A stretch of DNA of 64,000 nucleotides from Nocardioides glacieisoli. GTDB lineage: Bacteria > Actinomycetota > Actinomycetes > Propionibacteriales > Nocardioidaceae. Made by a program: the position numbers and the translations under genes. Numbering within the stretch: position 1 is the stretch's first letter; the number at the start of each line of letters is the position of its first letter. The notes under the pieces are model-generated. The model saw only the letters and a list, made by a program, of their open reading frames with translations. It was not told the origin of the DNA and made no database searches. The DNA lies in assembly GCF_004137245.1 (NCBI RefSeq), contig NZ_SDWS01000001.1, positions 496,001 through 560,000 of the forward strand. The letters run 5' to 3'. Shown one piece after another: positions 9,118 to 17,530 of this stretch.

Positions 9118-9875
9118 GCCTCGCGATCCGCGTCATCCCATGCCTCGACGTCGACGGCGGGCGCGTCGTCAAGGGCGTGAACTTCCAGGAGCTCCGCGAC
9201 GCCGGTGACCCCGTCGAGCTGGCCCGGCTCTACGACGCCGAGGGCGCCGACGAGCTGACCTTCCTCGACATCTCCGCCTCCTTCGAGGGCCGCGCGACCA
9301 CCATGGAGGTGGTCAGCCGCTGCGCCGAGGAGGTCTTCATCCCACTCACCGTCGGCGGTGGCGTCAGCAGCGTCGACGACGTCGACCGGCTGCTGCGTGC
9401 GGGCGCCGACAAGGTCGCGGTCAACACCGCCGCCATCCACCGACCCGAGCTGGTCGCCGAGGTCGCCGACCGGTTCGGCAACCAGGTGCTCGTGCTGAGC
9501 GTGGACGCCCGCAGGGCCGACCGGACCGACAGCGGCTTCGAGGTCACCACCCACGGCGGCCGCAAGAGCGCCGGGCTCGACGCGATCGCGTGGGCCGTGA
9601 AGGCGGCTGAGCTCGGCGCCGGCGAGATCCTGCTCAACGCGATGGACGCCGACGGCACGACCGACGGCTTCGACCTCGAGCTGATCCGGGCCGTGCGCCG
9701 CGAGGTGAGCATCCCGGTCATCGCGAGCGGGGGAGCCGGTGCGGTCGAGCACTTCCCACCCGCGGTCGAGGCCGGCGCGGACGCCGTGCTCGCGGCGACC
9801 GTGTTCCACTTCGGCACGCTCAGCATCGGCGATGTCAAGGCCGGTCTGTCCACGGCCGGTCATCCCGTCCGCTGA
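9114..9875 (+). CDS. hisF: Imidazole glycerol phosphate synthase, cyclase subunit
   Basis: HisF (253 residues) uses ammonia from HisH to convert PRFAR into imidazole glycerol phosphate and AICAR. The barrel is recognisable from [15 protein letters not shown] with the catalytic Asp, [19 protein letters not shown] with the second Asp region, [13 protein letters not shown] and [13 protein letters not shown]. The GTG start is set by the 4-bp GTGA overlap with the preceding Nudix gene. No further his gene follows; a transporter gene begins 27 bp downstream with its own promoter-like element. Confidence 0.97.
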   Translation: MSLAIRVIPCLDVDGGRVVKGVNFQELRDAGDPVELARLYDAEGADELTFLDISASFEGRATTMEVVSRCAEEVFIPLTVGGGVSSVDDVDRLLRAGADKVAVNTAAIHRPELVAEVADRFGNQVLVLSVDARRADRTDSGFEVTTHGGRKSAGLDAIAWAVKAAELGAGEILLNAMDADGTTDGFDLELIRAVRREVSIPVIASGGAGAVEHFPPAVEAGADAVLAATVFHFGTLSIGDVKAGLSTAGHPVR

Positions 9876-9890
9876 CGCTGGGCGGAGTCG

Positions 9891-9896
9891 TAGGAT
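9891..9896 (+). promoter_or_regulatory. -10 element of leaderless ABC-importer promoter
   Basis: TAGGAT ends 6 nt before the ATG of the substrate-binding lipoprotein gene. It lies directly after hisF and suggests an independent transcript for the importer. Confidence 0.6.
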
Positions 9897-9902
9897 TCCG
9901 CC

Positions 9903-10799
9903 ATGCTGAAGACCTCCCGGCCCCTCGCCGTCGCTGCGCTCGCGACCGCGGCGCTCGTGCTCACCGCCTGTGCCCCGACCGACGAGGCCGAGCCGGACAC
10001 GGCCACCGAGACCGACACGTCGGCGGAGTCCGAGGCGCCGGCCGCCGACGAGTGCACCCCCGACACGATGGAGACGGTCGCCGACGGGACCCTCACCATC
10101 GCCACCGACGACCCGGCCTACGAGCCCTGGTTCGTCGACAACGACCCGACCAACGGCCAGGGCTACGAGTCCGCGGTGGCCTACGCCATCGCCGAGCAGC
10201 TCGGCTACACCTCCGACCAGGTCACCTGGGTGACGGTGCCGTTCAACAAGGTCGTCCAGCCCGGCCCGAAGGACTTCGACTTCGACGTCAACCAGGTCTC
10301 CATCACCGAGGCCCGCCGCAAGGCCGTCGACTTCTCGTCCGGCTACTACGACGTCGTCCAGACCGTCATCACCAACAAGGGCAGCTCGATCGACGGCATC
10401 ACCAGCGTCGCCGACCTCGCCGACGCCAAGCTGGGCGCCCAGGTCGGCACCACGAGCTACACCGCGATCACCGACCAGATCCAGCCGTCGCAGGACCCGG
10501 CGGTCTTCGACACCAACGACCAGGCCGTCCAGGCGCTCAACAACGGCCAGATCGACGGCATCGTCGTGGACCTGCCCACCGCGTTCTTCATGACCGCCGT
10601 GCAGCTCGACGACGGTGTGATCGTCGGCCAGCTGCCCCTCCCTGGCGGTGAGCCAGAGCAGTTCGGCGCCGTGCTCGGCCTGGACAGCCCCCTGACCGAC
10701 TGCATCTCCGGCGCCGTCGACGCCCTGCGCGAGGACGGCATCCTCGACCAGATCAACCAGGAGTGGCTGGCCCAGCAGGGCGCTCCCGAGCTGTCCTGA
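9903..10799 (+). CDS. Amino-acid ABC transporter substrate-binding lipoprotein
   Basis: The 298-residue protein starts with a lipoprotein signal peptide: a hydrophobic stretch from residue 8 followed by the lipobox L-T-A-C with the lipidated Cys23. An acidic Thr/Glu/Asp-rich linker then leads to a periplasmic-binding-protein type 2 domain (from LTIATDDPAYEPWF onward), as in polar amino-acid binders of the GlnH/HisJ class. QVSITEARRKAVDFSSGYYDVVQ is the family-typical hinge segment. It delivers ligand to the permease encoded next, whose ATG overlaps this gene's TGA. The position after hisF hints at histidine or another polar amino acid, which is not proven. Confidence 0.9.
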   Translation: MLKTSRPLAVAALATAALVLTACAPTDEAEPDTATETDTSAESEAPAADECTPDTMETVADGTLTIATDDPAYEPWFVDNDPTNGQGYESAVAYAIAEQLGYTSDQVTWVTVPFNKVVQPGPKDFDFDVNQVSITEARRKAVDFSSGYYDVVQTVITNKGSSIDGITSVADLADAKLGAQVGTTSYTAITDQIQPSQDPAVFDTNDQAVQALNNGQIDGIVVDLPTAFFMTAVQLDDGVIVGQLPLPGGEPEQFGAVLGLDSPLTDCISGAVDALREDGILDQINQEWLAQQGAPELS

Positions 10800-11683
10800 T
10801 GTCCGACCGGGTGGCCCCGGCGGCCACTGAGGACACGCAGGACTGGCAGCCGTCCGACGTCCAGCGCGACCGTGACGAGTGGCGCCGGCGTCGTACGCTG
10901 CGCAGCGCCGTCATCGCGGTGGGCAGCACGCTGCTGCTTCTCGGCGCCGTCGGCGGCGGGGTCGTCAGCTCGCCTGGCTGGGACCGGGTCCAGGAGACCT
11001 ACTTCAGCTGGGACAAGGCGGTCTCGTCGTTCCCTGCCGTGCTCGAGGGGCTCTGGCTCAACATCCGGGTGATGGCGATCTGCTGGGTGCTGATCCTGCT
11101 GCTGAGCCTCACCGTCGCCATCGTGCGCACCCTGCGCGGCCCGGTGGCGTTCCCGCTCCGCCTGCTCGGCACGGCGTACGTCGACGTGTTCCGCGGCCTC
11201 CCGCTGCTGCTGGTCATCTTCCTGCTCGGGTTCGGCGGCCCCGCGCTGCGCCTCCAGGGACTGCCGACCTCGCCGCTGTTCTGGGGCTGCTCGGCGCTGG
11301 TCCTGTCCTACTCGGCCTACGTCGCCGAAGTGTTCCGCGCCGGCATCGAGTCCGTGCACCCCAGCCAGCGGCTGGCGGGCCGGTCGCTCGGGCTGTCCTA
11401 CGGTCAGACCTTGCGCCACGTCGTGCTCCCGCAGGCCTGGCGCCGGGTGATCCCGCCCCTGATGAACGACCTGGTCTCGCTCCAGAAGGACTCCGGCCTG
11501 ATCGCGGTCCTCGGCGTGACAGACGCGATCCGCAAGGCGCAGATCGAGACGTCGCTCGACTTCAACTACACGCCGTACGTCGTCGCGGGCGTCCTGTTCT
11601 GCTGCCTGACCATCCCGATGGCGCGGCTCACCGACCGCTACGCCCGCAAGAAGGGCTACCACGGGGCGGGGGGAGTGCTGTGA
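10799..11683 (+). CDS. Amino-acid ABC transporter permease
   Basis: This HisM/GlnP-type permease of 294 residues has a long cytoplasmic N-terminus (about 40 residues, charged), one extra helix, then the family core with TAYVDVFRGLPLLLVIFLL and the cytoplasmic coupling loop EAA-like segment GIESVHPSQRLAGRSLGLSYGQTLRHVVLPQAWRR. The ATG start overlaps the TGA of the binding-protein gene and its stop overlaps the GTG of the ATPase gene. Binding protein, permease and ATPase thus form a translationally coupled importer operon. Confidence 0.9.
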   Translation: MSDRVAPAATEDTQDWQPSDVQRDRDEWRRRRTLRSAVIAVGSTLLLLGAVGGGVVSSPGWDRVQETYFSWDKAVSSFPAVLEGLWLNIRVMAICWVLILLLSLTVAIVRTLRGPVAFPLRLLGTAYVDVFRGLPLLLVIFLLGFGGPALRLQGLPTSPLFWGCSALVLSYSAYVAEVFRAGIESVHPSQRLAGRSLGLSYGQTLRHVVLPQAWRRVIPPLMNDLVSLQKDSGLIAVLGVTDAIRKAQIETSLDFNYTPYVVAGVLFCCLTIPMARLTDRYARKKGYHGAGGVL

Positions 11684-12414
11684 GCGAATTGTTGCGACTC
11701 GACGGCGTCCGCAAGTGCTTCGGTGACCACGTCGTGCTGCGCGACGTCGACCTGACCATCGAGCCCGGCCAGTGCGTCGTGCTCATCGGCGCGTCCGGCT
11801 CGGGGAAGTCGACCCTCCTGCGCTGCGTCAACCTCCTCGAGGTCGTCGACGACGGGGTCATCACCTTCGACAGCCGCGACATCACCGACCCGCGGGTCGA
11901 CGGCGACGAGGTGCGCTCGCGGATGGGGATGGTCTTCCAGGCCTACAACCTCTTCCCCCACCTCGACGTCATCGGCAACGTCACCCTCGCGCTGCGCCTC
12001 GTGCACGGCGTCGCCGCCGAGGAGGCCAGGTCGCGCGGGCTCGCCATGCTGGACCGGGTGGGCCTGGCCGAGAAGGCGCAGGCCCGGCCCGACGACCTGT
12101 CCGGCGGCCAGCAGCAGCGGGTCGCGATCGCGCGGGCCCTCGTGGCCAACCCCCGTCTGATGCTGCTCGACGAGGTCACCAGCGCGCTCGACCCCGAGCT
12201 CGTCGGCGAGGTCCTCGACCTGCTCACCGAGCTCAAGGGCGAGGGCGTCACGATGCTCCTCAACACCCATGAGATGGGCTTCGCTCGCGACGTGGCCGAC
12301 CAGGTCTGCTTCCTCCACGACGGCCGGATCCACGAGCGCGGGACCCCCGAGCAGGTCCTCGGCGACCCCCGCGAGGAGCGGACGCGAACCTTCCTCTCCC
12401 GGATCAGGGCGTGA
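11680..12414 (+). CDS. Amino-acid ABC transporter ATP-binding protein
   Basis: The 244-residue ATPase contains all expected motifs: Walker A GASGSGKST, Q-loop FQAYNLFPHL, signature LSGGQQQR, Walker B LMLLDEVTSALD and H-loop NTHEMGF. FNLFPH/YNLFPH and THEMGFARDVAD are typical of the polar amino-acid uptake (HisP/GlnQ) group. The GTG start is fixed by the 4-bp overlap with the permease stop. It energises the importer formed with the two preceding gene products. Confidence 0.93.
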   Translation: MSELLRLDGVRKCFGDHVVLRDVDLTIEPGQCVVLIGASGSGKSTLLRCVNLLEVVDDGVITFDSRDITDPRVDGDEVRSRMGMVFQAYNLFPHLDVIGNVTLALRLVHGVAAEEARSRGLAMLDRVGLAEKAQARPDDLSGGQQQRVAIARALVANPRLMLLDEVTSALDPELVGEVLDLLTELKGEGVTMLLNTHEMGFARDVADQVCFLHDGRIHERGTPEQVLGDPREERTRTFLSRIRA

Positions 12415-12450
12415 GCACCGACTGATTGGGCCGCTGTTGGTGGCAGGGCA

Positions 12451-12456
12451 TAGCCT
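12451..12456 (+). promoter_or_regulatory. -10 element of leaderless ABC-exporter promoter
   Basis: TAGCCT ends 6 nt before the GTG start at 12463. No ribosome-binding site is present. Confidence 0.6.
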
Positions 12457-12462
12457 CGCTGG

Positions 12463-14277
12463 GTGACAGAAGAAGCGGACCCGAAGGGCACCACCACTGC
12501 CGACGGGTTCCGCGTCCTGTGGGTCGGAGTCAAGCGTGAGCCCACCGTCTTCACCATTGCGACGCTCGGCGCCGTGCTGTTCGGCGTCCTCACGGTCGCC
12601 GACGCGTGGGTGCTCGGCTGGTCCACCCAGCACGTCCTGATCCCCGCGTTCGAGACCGGCGAGATCGGCACCGACCTGCTGGTCTGGGTCTTCGTGCTGT
12701 TCATGTCGGTGGCGATCCTGCGCGCGATCGGCATCGTCGCGCGCCGCCTCGGCGGCGGGATCATGTACTACCGGATGCAGTCACACACGCGGCGTGGCGT
12801 CACCCGGCAGTACCTCGCCCTTCCGATGGAGTGGCACCAGCGCCACCCCACCGGCCAGCTCCTCTCCAACGCCTACTCCGACGTCGAGGCGGCTTGGTCT
12901 CCGATCATGCCGCTGCCGATGGCGCTCGGCACCGTCGTGATGATGGTCGTCGCGGTCGTGCAGATGTTCATCGCCGACGTGGTGATGGCCATCGTCGGGC
13001 TGCTGGTCTTCCCGGCCGTGGTCGTCGCCAACCTGCTCTACCAGCGCTACGCCTCGCCCTTGATGACGCGGGCGCAGGGGCTGCGCGCCGAGGTCAGCGA
13101 GATCGCGCACGAGTCCTTCGACGGCGCGATGGTCGTCAAGACCCTCGGCCGCGAGACGGAGGAGACGGACCGTTTCCGCGCCAAGGCGCAGGAGCTGCGC
13201 GACGTCAACATCCGCGCCGGCCGCATCCGCGCGATCTTCGACCCCGCGCTCGCCAGCCTGCCCGGCCTCGGGGTCCTCGTCGTCCTCGCGGTCGGGGTCT
13301 CCCGCGTCACCACCGGTGCCACGACCGCCGGCGACGTGGTCACGGTCGCCTACCTCCTCACCATCGTCTCCTTCCCGATCCGGGCCATCGGCTGGCTCCT
13401 CGGCGAGTTCCCGCGCTCGGTCGTCGGCTACCGCCGCGCCAAGGCGGTCCTCGACGCCACCGGCGCCATGCCCTACGGCCCCGACGAGCTGCCCCGCACC
13501 GAAGCGGGTGCGCTGCTGCAGGTCGAGGACCTCCACTACTCCTACGACCCCGACAACCCGCTGCTGCGCGGCCTCGACCTCGAGGTCCGGCCCGGTCGCA
13601 CCGTCGCGCTCGTGGGTGCCACCGCGTCGGGCAAGAGCACGCTCACCAGCCTGCTGAGCCGGCTCGTGGACCCGGACGCGGGCGCGATCCGGCTCGACGG
13701 CCGCGACCTGCGCACCCTGCGCAAGGGCGAGCTGCCGCGCGACGTCGCGCTGGTGCCCCAGACCGCGTTCATGTTCGACGACACCGTCCGCGGCAACGTC
13801 ACCCTCGGTGCGGACGTCCCCGACGAGGAGGTCTGGAGCGCGCTGCGGACCTCGCAGGCCGACGGCTTCGTCGCGGCCCTCCCCGACGGGCTCGACACCA
13901 AGCTGGGGGAGCGCGGCACGTCGCTCTCCGGCGGCCAGCGCCAGCGGTTGTCGCTCGCCCGCGCGCTCGTACGCCGTCCGCGCCTGCTGATCCTCGACGA
14001 CGCCACCTCCGCCGTCGACCCCGAGGTGGAGGCGCGGATCCTCGCCTCGCTGCGCGACGACGTCCACGGCGCCGCGGCCTCGCTGCTCGTCGTGGCCTAC
14101 CGCAAGGCCACTATCTCGCTCGCCGACGAGGTCGCCCACCTCGAGGCCGGCCGCATCGTCGGGCGCGGCACCCACGCCGAGCTGCTGGAGTCCAGCCCGT
14201 CCTACGCCCACCTGGTCAACGCCTACGAGGTCGAGCCCGAGGGCACCTCGGTCGACGCCGGAAGGGACAACGCATGA
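12463..14277 (+). CDS. ABC exporter half-transporter with degenerate ATP-site residues
   Basis: This 604-residue half-transporter has about six membrane helices in the first 330 residues and a C-terminal nucleotide-binding domain. Walker A is GATASGKST (385-393) and the signature LSGGQ is intact (488-492). Walker B ends in Asp-Asp (D512-D513) where the second position is normally the catalytic Glu, and the H-loop His is replaced by Tyr546 (VVAYRKAT). These are marks of the degenerate-site subunit of a heterodimeric exporter. Its partner is the next gene, whose ATG overlaps this stop. Expression is probably leaderless from a GTG start. The substrate is unknown. Confidence 0.9.
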   Translation: MTEEADPKGTTTADGFRVLWVGVKREPTVFTIATLGAVLFGVLTVADAWVLGWSTQHVLIPAFETGEIGTDLLVWVFVLFMSVAILRAIGIVARRLGGGIMYYRMQSHTRRGVTRQYLALPMEWHQRHPTGQLLSNAYSDVEAAWSPIMPLPMALGTVVMMVVAVVQMFIADVVMAIVGLLVFPAVVVANLLYQRYASPLMTRAQGLRAEVSEIAHESFDGAMVVKTLGRETEETDRFRAKAQELRDVNIRAGRIRAIFDPALASLPGLGVLVVLAVGVSRVTTGATTAGDVVTVAYLLTIVSFPIRAIGWLLGEFPRSVVGYRRAKAVLDATGAMPYGPDELPRTEAGALLQVEDLHYSYDPDNPLLRGLDLEVRPGRTVALVGATASGKSTLTSLLSRLVDPDAGAIRLDGRDLRTLRKGELPRDVALVPQTAFMFDDTVRGNVTLGADVPDEEVWSALRTSQADGFVAALPDGLDTKLGERGTSLSGGQRQRLSLARALVRRPRLLILDDATSAVDPEVEARILASLRDDVHGAAASLLVVAYRKATISLADEVAHLEAGRIVGRGTHAELLESSPSYAHLVNAYEVEPEGTSVDAGRDNA

Positions 14278-16088
14278 GCACCACGGCCCCGACCGCGGCC
14301 TCCGGCACCAAGATGGACTCCGGCGAGGAGATCGGCGCGATCGCGACGATCCGCCTCGGCATGAAGTACTCGCCCGAGCTCCGCGAGGGCCTCGGCCTCA
14401 CGCTCGTGTACGCGATCATCGCCTCGTGCGGGCAGATCGTCGTCCCGATCGCCGTGCAGCAGACGCTCGACCGCGGCCTCAACGCCCCGGGCGGCCCGCG
14501 CCTCGACTACGTCGCGTGGATGGGCGTGCTGGCGGCCGTCGCGATCGGCCTCACCAGCTGGGCGTCCTACGCCATGACGAGGCGGCTCTTCACCACCTCC
14601 GAGCACGGCCTCGCCACGCTGCGCACCAAGGCGTTCCGACACGTGCACGACCTGCCGCTGCTCACCCAGAACACCGAGCGCCGCGGTGCGCTCGTCTCCC
14701 GCGTCACGACCGACGTCGACCAGGTCAGCCAGTTCCTCGTCTTCGGCGGCCTGATCTTCGTGGTCAGCATCGGGCAGATGCTGGTCGCGACCGTGCTGAT
14801 GATCGTCTACAGCTGGGAGCTGGCGGCCGTCGTGTGGCTCGCCTTCCTGCCGCTCTTCCTGTCGATCCGCTGGTTCCAGAAGAAGCTGTCGGCCGCCTAC
14901 ACCGTCGTACGCCACCAGGTGGGCGTGCTGCTCGGCGCCATCTCCGAGCCCGTCGTCGGCGCGGCTGTCGTCCGGTCCTACGGCGTCGAGGACCGCACCC
15001 AGGCGCGCATCGACACCGCGATCCAGGACTGGCAGAACGCCTACACGCACGCCCAGACCTACACGGTCACCTCGTTCTCGCTCGGCGGCCTGTCGGCCGG
15101 CCTGGCCAACGCCGGCGTCCTCATCATCGGCGTGCTGCTCGGCTTCACCGGCGACATGACGCCCGGCAAGGTCCTGGCGTTCGCGTTCCTCGTGACGCTG
15201 TTCGTCGGCCCCGTGCAGATGGGCACGCAGATCCTCACCGACGCCCAGAACGCCATCTCCAGCTGGCGCCGCGTGCTCGGGATCCTCGAGACCCCGGCCG
15301 ACCTGGTCGACCCCGGCCCCGACGGCGAGGTGCTGCCGCGCGGCCCGATCGACGTCCGGTTCGCCGACGTGACGTTCTCCTACCCCGACGGCCCGCCGGT
15401 GCTGCGCGAGGTCGACCTCGCGATCGAGGCCGGCACCCGCGTCGCGATCGTGGGCGAGACCGGCTCGGGCAAGTCGACCTTCGCCAAGCTGCTCACCCGC
15501 CTGATGGACCCGGTCGACGGAGCGGTGCTCCTCGACGGGGTCGACGTACGCCGCATCGAGCCGCGCTCGCTGCGGCGCAGCGTGGTGCTGGTGCCGCAGG
15601 AGGGCTTCCTCTTCGACGACACCATCGCAGCCAACGTCCGCTACGGCCGCCTCGAGGCGACCGAGGGCGAGATCCGTGAGTCGGCGGTCCAGCTCGGCGT
15701 CGACGAGTGGCTCGACGCCCTGCCGCGCGGTCTGCACACGCAGGTCGGTCAGCGGGGGGAGTCGCTCTCAGCGGGGGAGCGGCAGCTCGTGGCGCTGCTG
15801 CGCGCCCACCTCGCCGACCCCGACCTGCTCGTGCTCGACGAGGCGACCAGCGCGGTGGACCCTGCGCTGGAGATGCAGATCGGGCGGGCGCTCGAGCGCC
15901 TGATGCAGTCGCGTACATCGGTGACGATCGCGCACCGGCTCTCGACGGCCGAGGGGGCCGACGAGGTCATCGTCGTCGACAAGGGACGTGTCGTGCAGCG
16001 CGGGCCGCACTCGGTCCTGGTGACCCAGGAGGGCAGCGTCTACGCGGGACTGCACGCGAGCTGGATCGCCCAGCACTCGCAGGTGTAG
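14274..16088 (+). CDS. ABC exporter half-transporter, catalytic-site partner
   Basis: This 604-residue partner has six predicted membrane helices followed by a nucleotide-binding domain with Walker A GETGSGKST (394-402), Walker [13 protein letters not shown] with catalytic Glu523 and H-loop His554 (TIAHR), all intact. Its signature is LSAGE (498-502) instead of LSGGQ. Combined with the preceding gene, site 1 (first subunit Walker A/B, H-loop plus this LSAGE) is degenerate and site 2 (this Walker A/B, H-loop plus the first subunit's LSGGQ) is canonical. Heterodimeric multidrug/lipid exporters are built this way. The start is fixed by the ATGA overlap. Confidence 0.92.
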   Translation: MSTTAPTAASGTKMDSGEEIGAIATIRLGMKYSPELREGLGLTLVYAIIASCGQIVVPIAVQQTLDRGLNAPGGPRLDYVAWMGVLAAVAIGLTSWASYAMTRRLFTTSEHGLATLRTKAFRHVHDLPLLTQNTERRGALVSRVTTDVDQVSQFLVFGGLIFVVSIGQMLVATVLMIVYSWELAAVVWLAFLPLFLSIRWFQKKLSAAYTVVRHQVGVLLGAISEPVVGAAVVRSYGVEDRTQARIDTAIQDWQNAYTHAQTYTVTSFSLGGLSAGLANAGVLIIGVLLGFTGDMTPGKVLAFAFLVTLFVGPVQMGTQILTDAQNAISSWRRVLGILETPADLVDPGPDGEVLPRGPIDVRFADVTFSYPDGPPVLREVDLAIEAGTRVAIVGETGSGKSTFAKLLTRLMDPVDGAVLLDGVDVRRIEPRSLRRSVVLVPQEGFLFDDTIAANVRYGRLEATEGEIRESAVQLGVDEWLDALPRGLHTQVGQRGESLSAGERQLVALLRAHLADPDLLVLDEATSAVDPALEMQIGRALERLMQSRTSVTIAHRLSTAEGADEVIVVDKGRVVQRGPHSVLVTQEGSVYAGLHASWIAQHSQV

Positions 16089-16105
16089 CCGGATCAGGCC
16101 ACGGG

Positions 16106-16537
16106 TCAGGCCAGAACCTGATTGATCAGCATGTCCACGTCGAAGAAGTCCGACTCGGTGCCCGGCGCGACGACCGCGGCGGAACGCGCGAGGAAGTCCT
16201 GGACGTCGGCGGCACTGGCGTGCAGCACGAGGTGACCGTCGGGTGAGCTGAGCTCGATGCTGACCATCGCGCGCCCGGTGAGGCTGAGTGCCGGGGAGAC
16301 GTGCACGTCGCCGTCGCCGGCTGGGCCCGCCACGCCGCGGATGAGCAGGTCGCGGCCGAAGGTCCACACGAGGTCGCCCTCGGGCGTCACGAACGTCATG
16401 GCCACGGCGAAGGGGTCGGTGCTGCGGTAGCCGAGCACCGTCGCGATCTCGTGTCGGATGCCGCGCTCGTCCGTGCACTCCACGGTCATGTCGCACGTCA
16501 CATCGGCCAGCGTGTGACCGCCACCAGACATGTTCAT
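16106..16537 (-). CDS. SsgA-family sporulation/cell-division regulator
   Basis: The 143-residue protein matches the SsgA-like (SALP) family, which in Streptomyces helps control septum placement and spore-wall synthesis and in non-sporulating actinobacteria probably acts in cell division. Family features are GYRSTDPFAVAMTF, WTFGRDLLIRGV, GDGDVHVSP and the C-terminal E-S-D-F-F-D-V-D segment. The start ATG at 16537 has AAGGAG upstream; a second ATG two codons later is possible. The 5' region holds a small hairpin (GACGGC at 16592-16597 paired with GCCGTC at 16604-16609). It is divergent from the next gene across 207 bp. Confidence 0.87.
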   Translation of the reverse strand: MNMSGGGHTLADVTCDMTVECTDERGIRHEIATVLGYRSTDPFAVAMTFVTPEGDLVWTFGRDLLIRGVAGPAGDGDVHVSPALSLTGRAMVSIELSSPDGHLVLHASAADVQDFLARSAAVVAPGTESDFFDVDMLINQVLA

Positions 16538-16731
16538 CGCTGCTCCTTGAGGAAGGTGCCCGTACGCGGTTCCCGGGCTCGGTGCTCATGAGACGGCATC
16601 TGCGCCGTCCCGTGATGCGAAACCCGCAAAAATGACCCGGACCGGTCCAGACCTGTTCTTGAGGATCACTCATGACGAACTTGGAGAAACGTTCGTGTTT
16701 CCTTGGACCATATCGGGCTGGGGCGGCCGGG

Positions 16732-16737
16732 TAGGTT
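16732..16737 (+). promoter_or_regulatory. -10 element of leaderless promoter
   Basis: TAGGTT ends 7 nt before the ATG at 16745. It lies inside a short inverted repeat, GGGTAG-GTTT-CTACCC (16729-16744), which may simply reflect the -10 context. Confidence 0.45.
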
Positions 16738-16744
16738 TCTACCC

Positions 16745-17236
16745 ATGACGGGGGCAGCCAAGCGGATCGTTCTCGAGACCCTCGGTTGGGTCCTGCTGCT
16801 CCTCGGGATCGCGGCGATCTTCCTGCCGGGTCCCGGGCTGCTCGGGATCTTCGCCGGGCTCGCGCTGCTGTCCCAGCAGTACGACTGGGCCGAGAAGCGC
16901 GTCGAGCCCGTCCGGCTGCGCGCGATGCTCGGCGCGGCCGAGGGCGTCGAGACCGTCCCACGCATCGTCGCCTCGTGCCTGGGTGCCGTCGCGCTCGCCG
17001 GCTTCGGCGTGCTGTGGATCATGAAGCCGCCGGCGCCCGCCTGGTGGCCGGTCTCCGAGACGTGGTGGCTCCCGGGCGGCATCTGGACCGGCGTCACCCA
17101 GGTCGCGTCCGCGTTCATCGCGATCGGGCTCATCGTCTACAGCTACCACCGCTTCCACGGTGACCCCGACGCTGCCGACGACCTGCGCCGGCAGATCAAG
17201 GACCGCAAGACGGACAAGGTCTCCAGCGACGACTGA
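16745..17236 (+). CDS. PGPGW/TIGR02611-type membrane protein
   Basis: The 163-residue protein has an N-terminal pair of membrane helices bracketing IFLPGPGLLGIFAGLALL, the hallmark of the PGPGW (TIGR02611) family of actinobacterial membrane proteins. A third and fourth hydrophobic segment follow (about residues 75-92 and 115-138), with a charged tail ending in KTDKVSSDD. No function is established for the family. The ATG at 16745 is chosen because TAGGTT lies 7 nt upstream. It is the last gene before the tRNA used by the mobile element. Confidence 0.72.
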   Translation: MTGAAKRIVLETLGWVLLLLGIAAIFLPGPGLLGIFAGLALLSQQYDWAEKRVEPVRLRAMLGAAEGVETVPRIVASCLGAVALAGFGVLWIMKPPAPAWWPVSETWWLPGGIWTGVTQVASAFIAIGLIVYSYHRFHGDPDAADDLRRQIKDRKTDKVSSDD

Positions 17237-17292
17237 CAGTCCCACCCGGATTGTCGACCCGCTCCGAGCATGGGATATCGTTCCCGCGTCCC

Positions 17293-17364
17293 GGGCGATT
17301 GGCGCAGTGGTAGCGCGCTTCGTTCACACCGAAGAGGTCACTGGTTCGAACCCAGTATCGCCCA
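17293..17364 (+). tRNA. tRNA-Val (anticodon CAC)
   Basis: A full cloverleaf of 72 nt can be folded by eye. The acceptor stem GGGCGAT pairs with ATCGCCC, the D-arm is GCGC...GCGC, the anticodon stem CTTCG/CGAAG encloses the loop TTCACAC (anticodon CAC, valine), and the T-arm is ACTGG-TTCGAAC-CCAGT. The CCA end is not encoded beyond ACC. The last 20 nt, from the TTCGAA loop to the discriminator, form part of a 22-bp repeat found again at 27289. The 3' half of this tRNA was therefore supplied by the inserted element, leaving a functional gene. Confidence 0.96.
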
Positions 17365-17366
17365 CC
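17345..17366 (+). repeat. attL: 22-bp direct repeat in tRNA-Val 3' end
   Basis: The 22 bp beginning TTCGAACCCAGTATCGCC and ending CCACC are identical to 27289-27310. The copy covers the T-loop to the discriminator of tRNA-Val plus two bases. It marks the left junction of the integrated element. Confidence 0.92.
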
Positions 17367-17382
17367 CGAGAAACCCCAGGTC

Positions 17383-17404
17383 AGAGGCCCTTTCGAGGGC
17401 CTCT
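17383..17404 (+). terminator. Element-borne terminator behind the rebuilt tRNA-Val
   Basis: AGAGGCCC and GGGCCTCT form an 8-bp stem around the loop TTTCGA, followed by TTTCC. It lies 19 bp after the tRNA and inside the element, so it appears to substitute for the original tRNA terminator now stranded at 27321-27348. Confidence 0.7.
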
Positions 17405-17413
17405 TTCCATGTC

Positions 17414-17434
17414 ACGTGCAACATACGTGCAACA
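17414..17434 (+). repeat. Paired arm-type integrase sites, left end
   Basis: ACGTGCAACA occurs twice, at 17414-17423 and 17425-17434, spaced 11 bp apart (one helical turn). The same GTGCAACA unit is duplicated at the right end (27151-27170), as expected for arm-binding sites of a lambda-type integrase. Confidence 0.65.
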
Positions 17435-17530
17435 AACTCACCGCTGGTTCCGGCCACAACGGCCCCAGGTGTTGGTCGTTGCGCGTTGGTTCGGTCACCG
17501 CTCGTCACGATCAGAACCGCTTTCCCGCCC

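Noticed and set aside
12606..14273. Long open frames running parallel or antisense to the ABC exporter, his, crt and thrS genes, including one continuous with the second exporter subunit
   Set aside because: They are shadows caused by high GC content: Arg/Pro/Ala-rich translations without domains, overlapping genes with clear motifs.
16729..16744. GGGTAG-GTTT-CTACCC inverted repeat as an operator
   Set aside because: It coincides with the -10 region and the bases before the start codon; six-base arms of this type are expected by chance in such a context.
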